Positions 52,402 to 62,890 of a stretch of 64,000 nt of DNA are shown one piece after another (within the stretch, counting starts at the first letter, position 1; each line of letters begins with the position of its first letter). A model generated the notes under the pieces. It searched no databases. It saw only the letters and a program-made list of their open reading frames with translations, and was not told the DNA's origin. The position numbers and the translations under genes were made by a program. Origin of the DNA: Semisulcospira habei (taxonomy: Eukaryota; Mollusca; Gastropoda; Semisulcospiridae); assembly GCA_036245525.1 (NCBI GenBank), contig BTPG01000002.1, positions 161,410,093-161,474,092 of the forward strand, in the 5' to 3' direction.

Positions 52402-53374
52402 TTTGTTGATGTCCTCCACACTGGGCAGATGTAATCAAGACTGAGATGTAGAATGCAGAGACGTAGATGTGTAGGTAGGGACAAGTTCTTGCAGATAATC
52501 AGTGCAGACTTGTGCAGGCAGGCATAGGTAAGTGATAGGGTTTTATGATAAATCCTGTGAGGAACAGGAAGCCAGTGGAGGGCTCTAAGGATTGGTTTGA
52601 TGTAATCAGCAGATTTGGTGCCAAAGACAATGCGTGCTACTGTGTTTTGCAGATGGTTAAATTAAGTGGCAGGCAGTTCTCAAAAGGTGCTGTTACAGTA
52701 ATCCAAACTGGATGTGATCAGTGCCATTGTGATGGAATTTTTGGTTGATTTTGTCAAATACAGGCGGGCAAGAGGACAAAGAAAGTAGTAGCAGTATTTC
52801 ACCAGTTTGTTTATATGGGCTGTCGGCATCAAGAGTTAGCCCAAGTTCATGCACACTGTTCACAAATAGGATTTCAGGGTCCCCAACAGTTATGCCATGA
52901 ATGGCATACATTTTTAGATTTCACAGGAACAAATTAATGCCAACCCTTTACTTGAACTCTTGGACAGGTGAAGGTCACAAGTGTCAGATTAATTATGTGA
53001 TCAGTCATACACATGAGCCATGAGAGCTTTGACATTCTTGTTTTTAAAGAAAATAATGTTTTTCATAGCATTCTTGCAAATTTATCAGTCAAACTAATTG
53101 TTACAATGGTGATTTGTGATGAGATTCAGTTCCTACTAAATCTGGTTGACCACTCATAAAGGGAGGTTGATAAATATGTGAAACATTCACATGATATTTT
53201 AGCTACTAAGACCAGCCTATGTACTTATGTCAAGCATGTCATGAGGGCTTAGCCATTCTTCTATTAGTGTTAATCCCATTTATATAGTATGCGCCAAGTA
53301 TATTGGACCACAGTTTAGTTTCTCCAGGGGCCAGTGTTTTGCTGTCGGTATAATGTCCATCCATTACATTACAG
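52402..53374. other. Intron stretch before exon g
   Basis: A segment near 52550-52900 looks like a degraded LINE 3' region (GTGGAGGGCTCTAAGGATTG, TGTAATCAGCAGATTTGG), but no reading frame supports a call. Confidence 0.4.
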
Positions 53375-53617
53375 GTGAAGTACCGCTGGTCATTCCTGGT
53401 GGGTAATGCCCCTACTCAAGTCAAGCGCATGGTCCGCCCACGGCTTCCCCTAGTGGAGGAGACTGTGATGGAGGTGGAGGAGGATGTAGAACCCCAGGAG
53501 CTTGAGGTAACTGAGGCAGAGGATGTGATGATGGCAAGGTCACCGGATGTGGATGCAGATAACCGCCTGCTGGAGGAGACAGTCACAGAGGAGGAGAAGG
53601 ATGGTGTTCTGGAAGAG
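53375..53617 (+). CDS. HYDIN: HYDIN exon g, with acidic linker
   Basis: The exon has 81 codons, phase 0, with acceptor CATTACAG and donor GAG|GTCAGT. The first 13 residues (VKYRWSFLVGNAP) finish the strand begun in NITNNSPMQ of the previous exon. After a short basic stretch (QVKRMVRPRL) the rest is a Glu/Asp-rich, low-complexity linker with many EE and EEE runs, likely disordered. The acidic tract continues in the next two exons. A degraded partial copy of the 3' half of this exon with its following intron is found at 59537-59660. Confidence 0.87.
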
Positions 53618-54081
53618 GTCAGTAGAAATGTCTGTATATATATATTGCTTAGATCATGGGTCTGTAGTGTACATTAGAACCTCTTTTGAACGGTCACCGG
53701 ATTTACGGTCACTTACCGCTTAGGGTCACTTTCACGAAGTATGGAGATGTTTACTAGATAAAGTACCTGGATTGTACAGTCACCTGCTGAACGCGGCCAA
53801 CGGTCAGTGTAGCAGAGCCAAAAATGCAAAAATACCGGAAACACCTCATCAGCTGCTACACACCTTGGCAAAGCCGAGTGCCGTGTCATTGTGCAATGAC
53901 GGGCGCATGCCATCTGCTTCAAGCTGGGTTGAGATGCCTCATGAAAGGGGTGGTGTATATCTGTGGGATTGACAATTAACTGGGGGAATAGAACACCCGT
54001 GTCACAAAAGGCACATCTGCATGTGGCATAGACTTTCATATGCCCAGGTGCTCATGAGATTCGATGTCTCCTGTTGACTTT
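53618..54081. other. Intron between exon g and copy G
   Basis: No gene is seen. The beginning (AGTAGAAATGTCTGTATATA, ATCATGGGTCTGTAG) is related to 59620-59660. Confidence 0.5.
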
Positions 54082-54300
54082 TTTATTTCTTCAAAAACCT
54101 TACCGATGGTGTTACTGATAGGAAGACATACTTATCCTGTCAATTTCAGCCTCCAAAATTGTTGTGTATTGCTACACAACCAGGGACGTAACTCTAGTAA
54201 GCAGTTACCTAATCCCCTGAGTGGCCTCCCTCTCCTCCTAGTAGCCTCCCTTCCTAATCTCGCGAGAGTCCGTTATTGCCAGTTCCTTACTTAGCTTCCA
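54082..54300 (+). repeat. Left ITR, copy G
   Basis: TTTTATTTCTTCAAAAACCT, GATGGTGTTACTGATAGG, AATTTCAGCCTCCAAAATTG, TTGCTACACAACCAGGGACG; inverted match to 58935-59171. Confidence 0.88.
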
Positions 54301-54378
54301 TCTTGTTTGGTTTCCTCATCATCAGTCTCCACGTTTTCTTCATCTCCCTTGTTCCTTCTTTGGTTCCTTAGTCTTGTC

Positions 54379-56690
54379 ATGGCCAGGTAAGGCCTGGGAC
54401 ATTGCCTCGCCCGACGATTGTGGCGGACTGCGGCAATTTCTGTCGATTTGCGGCGTTTTGCCACTTGTTTCAACTTCACCTTCGACTGTCGGTTATAACG
54501 GTCGCGTGCTCGGTTACGTAGCCTCTGGGCTACGCGTGTTTACTTTCTTTCTGTTCCCTGTTGCAGTACTCAACTTAAAACGTGCCCCACCTGTAAAAAT
54601 TTCCAGTGGCCTAGTGATTTACACCCTTGCTGTCTGCCTTGTTCAGGCTGTGCATCGGACCACACGTGTGTGACTTGTGCTATGTGGGAAGAGGAACGGT
54701 GGTCCGAACTTTGGCGATTCTACCGTTGTAAACACTCCATGCAGTCCGACGAGGCTACAAATCGCCCGGCCACTCCCAGCTCTTCCACCGTCAGTGTTTC
54801 TTCTCGGCACTCCTGGTCACCAGACCACAGTCACATACTATTACCACACTCCCGTTCTTCGGAGACGGGACCATTGCGGCTAATTTCCACCCCGGCCAAG
54901 GTGACAGACGTTGTCCCTTCTGCCGCAGGTTGTGTTGTACCGGGCGAGATTTTACACCCCTGCTCTCTCGAGCGTGTTTCGCAGCCAGCCCCGTGCACCC
55001 GATCTTTGGAGACGGGTCTCTCGTGGAGGTACTCCCATCTCCCTCGAGGGAGGAGACATCAGCCCCCCGACTGTCCCTGGCGTGGCTCTAGACCCGCCAG
55101 GCATGACATTGCCTACTTGCGCTTTTACGCCACCGCGTCGCCATCTGTCGTCACATCATGACTTGTTGCTCGGCGCTTCAGGGCTCCCACTGTCTCCTCG
55201 CGCCCAGGCTAGAAACTGGTCACCGCGCAAACATATTACACACGGTACATCCGCTAGGCGTCCGTCTCACCACTCAGGTCGGATAGCTTCTCCTCCGTCA
55301 CCCCCTCCTCCGGACATACCACTTCAGGGTCTTACACTCACACACACCAGCTGCTGCCATGATCACCACGCTTCTCCCACTTTCCATCGTTCGCAGCGCT
55401 CCTCTCATGGACGGGTGGATCTGCTTCCCGCCGATCGGCCTTCCCCTCCCCCACGTCGCAGCCGCCATCATCACGTCCCAGAGCGGGGACAGTCTCGGTC
55501 CCGTTCCCGTTCACCTTCTCGCCACGGTTCTCGCCGACGCCCACTTCTTCAGGTGAGCTGCTGGCGCGCTCCCTCTTCTGTGCGACGCCGTTCTTTTTCT
55601 TCTTCTTCTTCTTCCGCTGGCCGTCAGAGCGCTCGGCGCCCTTGCCACCAGCCCTCCTCTTCCGTCTTTCGGCGGTCTTCCCCTAGGTCACAGCGCGTCC
55701 ATAGCCCTCTCAACGGACCCTGTTCCCCCCGGCACTTGATGGCGACTGTCGACGAAGAAGTTCAAAGCCTTCATCCTGCAGATTCCGCTTCTGACTTTGG
55801 CACTTTGGAGCACCTTTCCCCGTCCATGAGTCCCCTGCCTGCCGACTCTCAGCACAGCTGTTTGGCGTGTTTGTCCCGCTTCGCTCTGGGTATCAAGACT
55901 CGGCGGTCACTTGAAGAGGCCACGGGTCTCATTCTCTGTTTTCTTCCTCCGGAGGCTTGTCCGCCTGCCCCTCCTCTGAAGCGGAAGGCTTTGGCCTGAG
56001 TGGATCTTACCCTTCAGCCTAAGCGTTTCAAATCCCTCCCACAACCACTTGGCTTCCGGGATCTGACAGACACCTTCTCCGCGCAGTTACCTGTTGGAAA
56101 CTCAAAAGAACCTTTCTTCTTTTTGCATACCAAGTGGCCTGAATGCATCGACATCCGCTTACACCAACGTTGGTACGCGGGTCACTTGCAGGCGTTTTCG
56201 TGCTCTTTACCTTCTCTTGATGACGCGGCAGATTTGCAAGCGGGTGGTCGCCGCACCGCCTTTTCCCGGGTTCCTTGCGGTTTTGACAAGACTGCTGTCC
56301 TGATCCGAAACACCCTGGCCTGCTTGGGTTTCTTAGACCTCACGACCCAGGCGATTGTCCGCGCATTCAAGGACAATTGGGACCCTCAGTCTACCGCTCC
56401 ACTGCACGAGGTGCATTCTCTGGTGGTTGTGGCTAACCGGGCGTCTTACCATGCTTTTACCAAAGCGATGGCTGCCACCATCAACTGTGATTTAATCCGG
56501 CAGGATGCGGTGCTTGATGCTTGTTCTGGGTTACCTTCGTCAGTCAAGTCTGAGCTCCGTCAGGCTCCCATCGGCGGTCCCTTACTGTTTGGCTCCACTT
56601 GACAGGCCGTGAAGGAGACTCACAAGGACACCTGGCCTATTCTTCGCCCAGCCTTTTCTCACTTGTGCGGCCCGCAAGGCCGTGGGTTGC
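54379..56690 (+). pseudogene. DIRS gag with start intron, copy G
   Basis: Exon 1 54379-54386 (ATG GCC AG), exon 2 from 54567: STQLKTCPTCKNFQWPSDLH, then CCLPCSGCASDHTCVTCAMW, a complete Cys/His cluster of the zinc domain. The frame runs to about 55160, then a shift moves it to another frame with RSRSRSPSRHGSRR (near 55500), VDEEVQSLHPADSASDFGTL, PPAPPLKRKALA, a TGA at 55997, QPKRFKSLPQPLGFRDLTDT, WYAGHLQAF, FDKTAVLIRNTLACLGFLDL and a TGA at 56600 in GSTW. Both TGA codons stand for Trp in the other copies. Confidence 0.85.
54387..54566 (+). other. Candidate gag start intron, copy G (180 nt)
   Basis: Donor CCAG|GTAAGGCC, acceptor TTCCCTGTTGCAG|TACTC. Unspliced, ATG GCC AGG is followed by TAA. 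Confidence 0.88.
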
Positions 56691-56699
56691 GCCCTTAGG

Positions 56700-57700
56700 T
56701 CCATCAGACCCGCCTCCCGCCCAGTTGCCAATGTGCCCCTTGGCCCCTTCCATCACCCCCATTTTGGCCGTTCCCACGCCCTCCCGGCCCCAGCCTCCGC
56801 CTGGCCTGGTCGCTGCAGGCAGCCTGGGCAGGGGAGGGCCCGCAGACTCTCCTCCCACACTGTCCCCGCCGATTTTCTCTCGGGTCCCAGGTCGGCGGGC
56901 GGCTATCCCATTACGACCCTTGGATCCTTTTTACCATCTCAGTGGGTCTTCAACTCACATTTGTACGCCCTCCTCCTCTTCAATGCTCCCTGCTTTGGAC
57001 TCGGGTTCCGAGCGATCGCGTCAAGGCGGAGGCGTTGCAGGGCGATATGGTCTCTCTGCTTCACAAATCCGCCACGGAGGTCGTTCGGTGACACGATTCT
57101 CCGGCTTTCTACAGTCGTCTCTTCGTTGTCCCGAAGTTGGACGGCGGTTGGCATCCGGTGATCGATCTCTTGGCTTTAAACAAATTTCTTGTGGCCCCTT
57201 CCTTCTGTATGGAAACGACTCGAGCCCTACGTGCCGCCATCCAGCCCATGGATTTCGCTGTCAGTCTGGATCTTGCCAATGCCTACCTTCATGTTCCTAT
57301 GCACCCTTCAGCTCGCCATTACTTACGCTTCGCCTTCCGAGGGGTGGTGTATCAGTTCCGGGCCCCAACCTTTTTCAGATGATTTGCCTGCACTGGGAGA
57401 TGCCCATGATCGACCTGTTTGAGACGAGGTGGATTGGAACACACAACTTCCCCTCTTCGTCTCTCCTGTTCCGGACTCCCTCGCATGGGCAGTGGATGCT
57501 CTCTCCATTCCCTGGGAGGGTCTCCTGGCTTACGCGTACCCTCCCTCTGTGCTGATACCCAAGATTCTCGTCAAGCTCCTGGTAGCTGCGTTCTCTTGGA
57601 ACAAGAGCTGGATCACAGATCTCCTGAGTCTCACCACAGATTCCCCTCTGCGGCTTCCCATGCCACGCATGATGCTGAAACAGCCACGGCAGGATCTTTT
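56700..57700 (+). pseudogene. RT (3'-deleted) fused to MT-like segment, copy G
   Basis: RT begins with ATLSPPIFSR-type proline-rich sequence and reaches WHPVIDLLALNKFLVAPSF and SLDLANAYLHVPMHP (second Asp replaced by Asn), then GVVYQFRA at 57361. There it jumps to NLFQMICLHWEMPMIDLFET and continues FPVPDSLAWAVDALS, YAYPPSVLIPKILVKL in another frame. The polymerase box and RNase H are absent. Confidence 0.85.
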
Positions 57701-58696
57701 TCACCCTAGCCCAGAGAGCCTCCTCTTACAGTTTGGCGATTGTGCGGCGTGCCCTCACTGCTCGAGGTTTCTCGGATGCGGCGGTGGAGGCTATTGCTTC
57801 AGCCCAATGGCCTTCCACCAGGAAAGTCTACGAGGGAAAATGGCAGGTTTTGCAGTCTTGGTGCGGGACTCGACACCTCTCTTCCACAGCTTTGACTATG
57901 CCCCAGCTTGCCGAGTTCTTCCTGTGACTCTTCGAGGATCAGCACCTTGCACCCATCACCATTCGGGGATATCTTTCTATGGTGGCTGACACTTACCGCC
58001 ATTTGGGTTGACCAGATCCCTGATCTTGCAAGGACCTCGCTGACCTCATGGCTCATTTTGACCTTTGGCGACCAGTGACCCGCTCACTGCTCCCATGATG
58101 GGACCTTGCGTGGGTGTTAACCTGGCTCCACACTGCTCGTTTTGAACTGCTACCCTTGGCGCGGTTCTCAGACTTGTCGAGGAAGACGTGCTTTTTGCTG
58201 GCTCTAGCCACAGCCTCTCAAGTAAGTGAGCTCCATGCTCTCGCTGTGCACGCGTCTTGCCTGCAGCTCCGGGCCGATGGTTCGGTTCAGCTACTCACTA
58301 GTCCTTCCTTTTTGGCTAAAAACCGGCTCCCATCAGCCACCCCTCAACCGATCACTATTTGTCCACTGCGGGGTCCTGACACGCCCCAGGATGTCAGACA
58401 GCAGGATCCAGTCAGGGCGTTAAAAATCTACCTCCGCCGGTCAAAACAACGACCTCTCAACTGAGGGAGCGAAGAGATTGCGGATTCGGGCGCACGAGAT
58501 CCGGGCTGTCTCCATGAGCGTCGCGTTTGACCGCAACTGCACCGTGAAGGACATTGTGGCGGCTGTGGGCTGGCGGGCCGAAACTACTTTCGCTCATATT
58601 TACTTGCGCGACCTCTCCAGCCAGCGACACAACCTGGCTCTGGTGGGGGACATTGCTGCAGCGCAACACTCCCTCCCGGCGCTGGTGGCACCATAG
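57690..58696 (+). pseudogene. Tyrosine recombinase pseudogene, copy G
   Basis: Includes LAIVRRALTARGFSDAAVEA, KVYEGKWQVLQSWCGTRHLS, MPQLAEFFL followed by TGA, and ITIRGYLSMVADTYRHLG followed by TGA. The catalytic Arg is Gln (ASQVSELHAL). About 90 nt are deleted at 58448 between RRSK and the RLRIRAHEIRAV block. The C-terminus VAAVGWRAETTFAHIYLRDL keeps the Tyr and ends SLPALVAP, TAG 58694-58696. Confidence 0.87.
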
Positions 58697-58810
58697 GTAA
58701 CACTTAGCTGAAATTGTCAGGAGTGTGCTCCAGCAAGGGACCTAGCTAAGCAGTTACATGGGGGGTTGAATGTTGGATGGCACCCTCTTCCTCTTCGCAA
58801 TTCTTCATAT

Positions 58811-58901
58811 CAGTAATACCATCGGTAATGTTTTTGAAGAAATAAATGTATTTTTCTTTAAAATAATTTTTTTCGAAAAATACTTACCGATGGTATTACT
58901 C
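58811..58901 (+). repeat. ICR, copy G
   Basis: CAGTAATACCATCGGTAATG, GAAGAAATAAATGTATTTTT, TTTTTTTCGAAAAATACTTA. AATAAA at 58841-58846. Confidence 0.9.
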
Positions 58902-58934
58902 AAACTTCCCTCCCACCTTCCCCGCTTGCCGCCA

Positions 58935-59171
58935 GTCAGCTAAGTTCGAACTGGCAATAACGGACTCTTGCAAGATTAGGAAGGGAGGCTACTCGGAGGA
59001 GAGGGAGGCCACTCAGGGGATTAGGTAACTGCTTACTAGAGTTACATCCCTGGTTGTGTAGCAACACACAACAATTTACAATTTTGGAGGCTGAAATTGA
59101 CAGGCTAAGTATGTCTTCCTATCAGTAATAACCATCGGTAAGTATTTTTCGAGAAAAATTATTTAAAGAAA
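58935..59171 (+). repeat. Right ITR, copy G
   Basis: GAACTGGCAATAACGGACTC, GTGTAGCAACACACAACAAT, GAGGCTGAAATTGACAGG, CAGTAATAACCATCGGTAAG and TATTTTTCGAGAAAAATT. Confidence 0.88.
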
Positions 59172-59536
59172 ATGACATGTGCAGTTACGATTTGAACAGG
59201 TTTTTCCTTTTTCATCGGGTGTAATGTGGCGACAAAAGGAAGCCACACTGACTTTGAAGCGCAAATGTTTACATGTTCATTATTTTACAAGGACATTGTG
59301 CGTGTACATTATTCTTTCCACATTTTTTGTCTTAACTGTGACGATTTAGCACACACAAAGGCCACGAACTTGCACTGTAGGGGAGATATTTAATATACAC
59401 TAACTCTAGTAGAGGCTATTTTAATGTGGATTTACATTTCTGGGTGCTTCTGGTTCCATTTCTATCATACCTGCCATGAACCTGCTGTTTACCGCCACTT
59501 TTGGGGGGCAACAGGGGTGACCGCTCATAGGAGGTT

Positions 59537-59660
59537 CTACTGTATTATGGACTCTGATAACTGTCTGCTTGAGGAGACAGAAGTGAAGAAGGAGAAGAAT
59601 TGTGGCCTAGAAGGTATCAGTAGATGTCTATATATGTGATGCTTCGTTCATGGGTCTCTA
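59537..59660 (+). pseudogene. Relic duplicate of the exon g 3' end
   Basis: GATAACTGTCTGCTTGAGGA GACAGAAGTGAAG... aligns with GATAACCGCCTGCTGGAGGA GACAGTCACAGAG of exon g, and the following ATCAGTAGATGTCTATATAT with the intron after it. It encodes DNCLLEETEVKKEKN in frame. I see no clear acceptor, so it is probably not an exon. Confidence 0.65.
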
Positions 59661-59807
59661 GTAATAATAATAATAATAATGATAATGAAGATTTATATGG
59701 TGCCTAACTTCATAATGAGCTCTAGGCACCTAACAATGACTAAGGAAGAGAGGGAAAGAAACATGGACGATCAAAGCCAGTTTACAATTACACTCACAAA
59801 CAGGCGT

Positions 59808-59844
59808 GTGCACACACACGCACACACGCACGCAAACACGCACG

Positions 59845-59936
<92 letters not shown>
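59808..59936. repeat. (CA)n microsatellite
   Basis: About 130 bp of CA with some CG interruptions (CACACACACGCACACACGCA). Confidence 0.97.
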
Positions 59937-59999
59937 TGCATGCACCAAGTGATGGGAAGTCAACCCAGTTTTCTATTTTCTAGTTCTCTACATTAAGCA

Positions 60000-60320
60000 A
60001 CAACATTTCTCGATATCCATTAGTCAACATTTCTCTCCACTAGTAACACAAATTTCTATCACCATGCAGTCATCAACGTTCTCAACAAAATTTAGAGAAC
60101 TAGAAATGTTGACTAGTGGAGATTGAGAAATGTTGTTGACTAGTGGAGAGAAATGTACGTTGTTGACTAGTGGAGAAAAATTATGTTTACTAATTGAGAG
60201 AAATGATGACTTGTAGAGAGAAATGTTGTTGCCTGGTGGAGAGAAATGTTATCAGGAGGAGAGAAAGGCTATTGACTAGTGGAGAGAAGTGTTGTTGACT
60301 AATCTAGAGAAATGCTGTGT
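60000..60320. repeat. Minisatellite with inverted head, before exon h
   Basis: Units of about 30 bp of the TTGTTGACTAGTGGAGAGAA ATG type from about 60105 to 60315; at 60005-60060 the same motif lies inverted (CATTAGTCAACATTTCTCTC CACTAGT). Confidence 0.85.
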
Positions 60321-60330
60321 GTCGTGACAG

Positions 60331-60471
60331 GAAGAGAACGAGGTGGAGGAGGAAATTATGCACCTGAAGGATGAGGATGGGGAGAAGGAAGGACAGGACC
60401 AGACTGGCGACAACCGACTTCAAGGCCATGACCAGGCCACTTCACCCGACGATCACTATGCACTAGAAAAG
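60331..60471 (+). CDS. HYDIN: HYDIN exon h, acidic linker
   Basis: The exon has 47 codons, phase 0, with acceptor GTCGTGACAG and donor AAG|GTAACA. The peptide is highly charged (EENEVEEEIMHLKDEDGEKE at the start, then Gln/Asp/His-rich) with no folded-domain signature. The support comes from clean splice sites, an open frame, phase continuity with exons g and i and acidic composition like theirs, rather than from residue-level recognition. It could be skipped without breaking the frame, so alternative inclusion is possible. Confidence 0.75.
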
Positions 60472-60564
60472 GTAACAATAGTGTTGTTGTGACAGAGAGA
60501 GGTTATGTGAGCATACAGAGCTTGACCAATGGAGCAGATAGTATTTGAGAACAAAAGAAGAAAG

Positions 60565-60777
60565 TTAGCTCATTCAGCCCGGCGCACATATTTTCCAAAT
60601 TTTGGAGGCATCATCTAACGACTATGCACCTGTTGCAGGAGATGGATCGACCATGATAATTCAAGGGCAGTGCCAGATTAGCTTGGCGCCAACAGGCACC
60701 AAGCTTATCTGGCACTGCCCTTGAATTATCATGGCCGACCCATCTCCTGCTGTAGTGCGTCAGGGCTGAATAAGTTA
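60565..60777 (+). mobile_element. Fold-back MITE copy, complete
   Basis: Ends TTAGCTCATTCAGCCCGGCG and TCAGGGCTGAATAAGTTA. The central arms GATAATTCAAGGGCAGTGCC and its complement flank TTGGCGCCAACAGGCACCAA. Confidence 0.87.
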
Positions 60778-61168
60778 GTAGTACTCAAACCAAAGGGAAT
60801 CACAGCGCTGGACAGACAACAGTTAGATCCCCTGCCCCCGCCTATCAGGCACCCAATCGCCAGCCCACAGAGAAATACGCAGGTATAGAATAAGACAATC
60901 ATTTCCATTCCTAAATAAGAATGGATCAGGTCTCTTATATAACCCATGTCTTTCTCCGGAACTTAGGAAGTAGGCAGGAGAAACATACATACACAAACAT
61001 GAAGTTAGAATAAGTTAGATTAGTGGCTGGCAATCAGCGCCGTTGTCCCAATTCAGACATGACTTTACGTAACAGCTGAGATGAAAGTCAAGTCAAAATA
61101 AACAAATAGGTATCATGAAGATCATTTGACCAGAAAAGCCTTGAACTGTACAGCAACAAATCATGTAG
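60778..61168. other. Intron stretch, nothing recognised
   Basis: No gene or repeat signal is seen between the MITE and the next tandem array. Confidence 0.5.
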
Positions 61169-61450
61169 TCAGCTGGAGCAGATAGAAGCAACAAGCATTA
61201 TGGTTACTGCATTATAACATTTGTGACATAAAGAAACAAAGGGGACAGAAGCAACAAGCATTATAATTACTGTATTATATCATTTGTGACATAAAGAAAC
61301 AAAGGGAACAGAAGCAACAACCATTATAGTTACTGGATTATAACATTTGTGACATAAAGAAACAAAGGGGACAGAAGCAACAAGCATTATAGTTACACAT
61401 CCTACATTACAACAGTTGTGACGTAGAGAAACGGAGGAGATAGAAAAGAT
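61169..61450 (+). repeat. 64-bp tandem array headed by a copy of the exon i start
   Basis: TCAGCTGGAGCAGATAGAAG (61171) equals the start of exon i. It is followed by four variant units ending ACATTTGTGACATAAAGAAA CAAAGGGGACAGAAGCAACAAGC. Confidence 0.85.
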
Positions 61451-61483
61451 GCCTCTCATTTTCCAATGTTTGGCTTGCTCTAG

Positions 61484-61663
61484 GGTCAGCTGGAGCAGAT
61501 AGAAGCGGAGAAGGAGCATGCAAAACCGGTGGTTGAACGGCTGGCAGTTGGTAGCCGACTGTCACTGCGTGAGGATGAGGAGGAGGCGCTGAGGAGTAAC
61601 CGCATTTTGTCCGCTCTGCTGGAACAGGACACAGAGTACACACAGCCACTTGGCATTGAGGAG
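61484..61663 (+). CDS. HYDIN: HYDIN exon i, linker/coiled segment
   Basis: The exon has 60 codons, phase 0, with acceptor TGCTCTAG and donor GAG|GTACAT. The peptide (GQLEQIEAEKEHAKPVVERL and so on) is helix-prone and charged, ending EYTQPLGIEE, which leads directly into VFDILPLYG of the next exon. The exon's first ~22 bases also occur in the intron at about 61169-61190, at the head of a 64-bp tandem array, again preceded by TAG, so a duplicated exon edge lies about 300 bp upstream of the true one. Confidence 0.85.
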
Positions 61664-62108
61664 GTACATGGGCTTTGGCACTAAATAGGTTTTTGTTTTT
61701 ACATTCAGCACATGAAAAAATAAAATGCATAGTATTGTTTGTTGCACATATATCATCCAGTGTTCGCAATCATAAGTAGCCCAGCATTTTAAGATGGAGT
61801 ATGAAGAAAGCATATTTGAGTGTGGATTTGAGGAACTTTTATTGTATATAAAAAAAAAAAAAATCATGCATATGACAAAAGACCCCTCTGTGGCCTGTGG
61901 TTCCATTGTTTGCTCATGCGCTATAGCAAAAGTGGGTCTGTGTACTTGGCCATCCGTCTTTTGTCCGTTGTCTGTCATCTGTGGTCAATTTTAACATTGG
62001 CATTTTGTCATTACCATTGGAAAGATTTGTCTGAAGTACACTGAAACTGTTTAGTATTGGACCACTGCTTGTCCTCCCTGACTTACATTGGAATAATTTG
62101 TTCACCAG

Positions 62109-62318
62109 GTGTTTGACATCCTGCCACTCTATGGTTCTCTTGAGCCTGGGGACACTGAGCAAGTCACCTTCACCTTCTTTGGTCATGCTGACATTTTTGG
62201 CGAGGTCAAGGCCATCTGTGAGGTGGAGGGTGGACCAACGTACGATTTGATGATCACAGGGGAGGCTAGCCTTGTGGAGTACTGCTTCAACGTCAAGAAT
62301 ATCGACTTCGGCAAGCAG
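62109..62318 (+). CDS. HYDIN: HYDIN exon j, ASH-type domain
   Basis: The exon has 70 codons, phase 0, with acceptor TTCACCAG and donor CAG|GTCAGA. It encodes most of one ASH/MSP-like domain: VFDILPLYGSLEPGDTEQVT, then FTFFGHADIFGEVKAICEVE and GGPTYDLMITGEAS, ending FNVKNIDFGKQ, the start of the next repeat. The F-x-I-x-P-x-x-G-x-L-x-P-G pattern followed by V-T-F-T-F-F-G-H and V-E-G-G-P-T-Y is among the best-conserved stretches of HYDIN, and this exon anchors the gene call. Confidence 0.94.
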
Positions 62319-62531
62319 GTCAGATATTTCCTTCACATTTCTCTTCACACTCAAGCATTCTAAATTGGTGTAAGGGTGACAGTTGTCCAACATGGAGGTT
62401 GATTCACCCTTTTCAGAACCGTGATGAGCAGAATGATGCTTGGGTTTTTCATGATCACAGACTAATAAGACTAAATGCACAAGGCATAGATTCTCATGAA
62501 CCCTTACTGACATGGCATCTTGCTGGCTTCT

Positions 62532-62740
62532 TTAACCCATTTAGCCCCAATGCCCTACAGCAAGAGATGTATTGATTGACCATGATAATTCAAGGGTAGT
62601 GCCAGATGAGCTTGGTGCCTGAAGGCACCAAGCTCATCTGGCACTACCCTTGAATTATCATGGTCAATACATCTTCTGCAGCTGATACGTAGTCGTTGGG
62701 TAGCACCTTCAAAATTTCTTAAATGCGGCCATGGGGTTAA
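62532..62740 (+). mobile_element. Fold-back MITE copy with best hairpin
   Basis: Ends TTAACCCATTTAGCCCC and CATGGGGTTAA. Central arms 62566-62619 and 62624-62673 pair over about 50 bp with a four-base loop (TGAA region). Confidence 0.88.
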
Positions 62741-62890
62741 TATGCATGTGCCCGAAGCCTGAAGAATTGTGTAGCAGTAAGTGTCGTGGTTTCACACCCA
62801 TCATTTCGAGATGTTGGTGCTGGCAGTGCATGGGTAACACAAGTGACACAGCTTGATAAAACATTCATCATGAGGTGTGCCTGTGTGCAG

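Larger units (their letters stand above)
54082..59171 (+). mobile_element. DIRS-like retrotransposon copy G, both ITRs, internal deletion
   Basis: Left ITR 54082-54300, gag with start intron, RT cut short, YR, ICR 58811-58901 and right ITR to about 59171. At 57362 the RT (VVYQFRA) is joined directly to the segment after RNase H (NLFQMICLHWE), removing about 1 kb with the YLDD box and all of RNase H. It is closest to A in ITR and coding sequence. Confidence 0.9.

Noticed and set aside
52550..52910. A LINE remnant before exon g
   Set aside because: Word-level resemblance only; no reverse transcriptase motif or tail is seen.
53770..54000. A promoter or small gene between exon g and copy G
   Set aside because: Short frames without conserved features; nothing supports transcription.
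59730..59996. Open frames of His/Thr or Val/Cys repeats
   Set aside because: They are translations of the (CA)n microsatellite.
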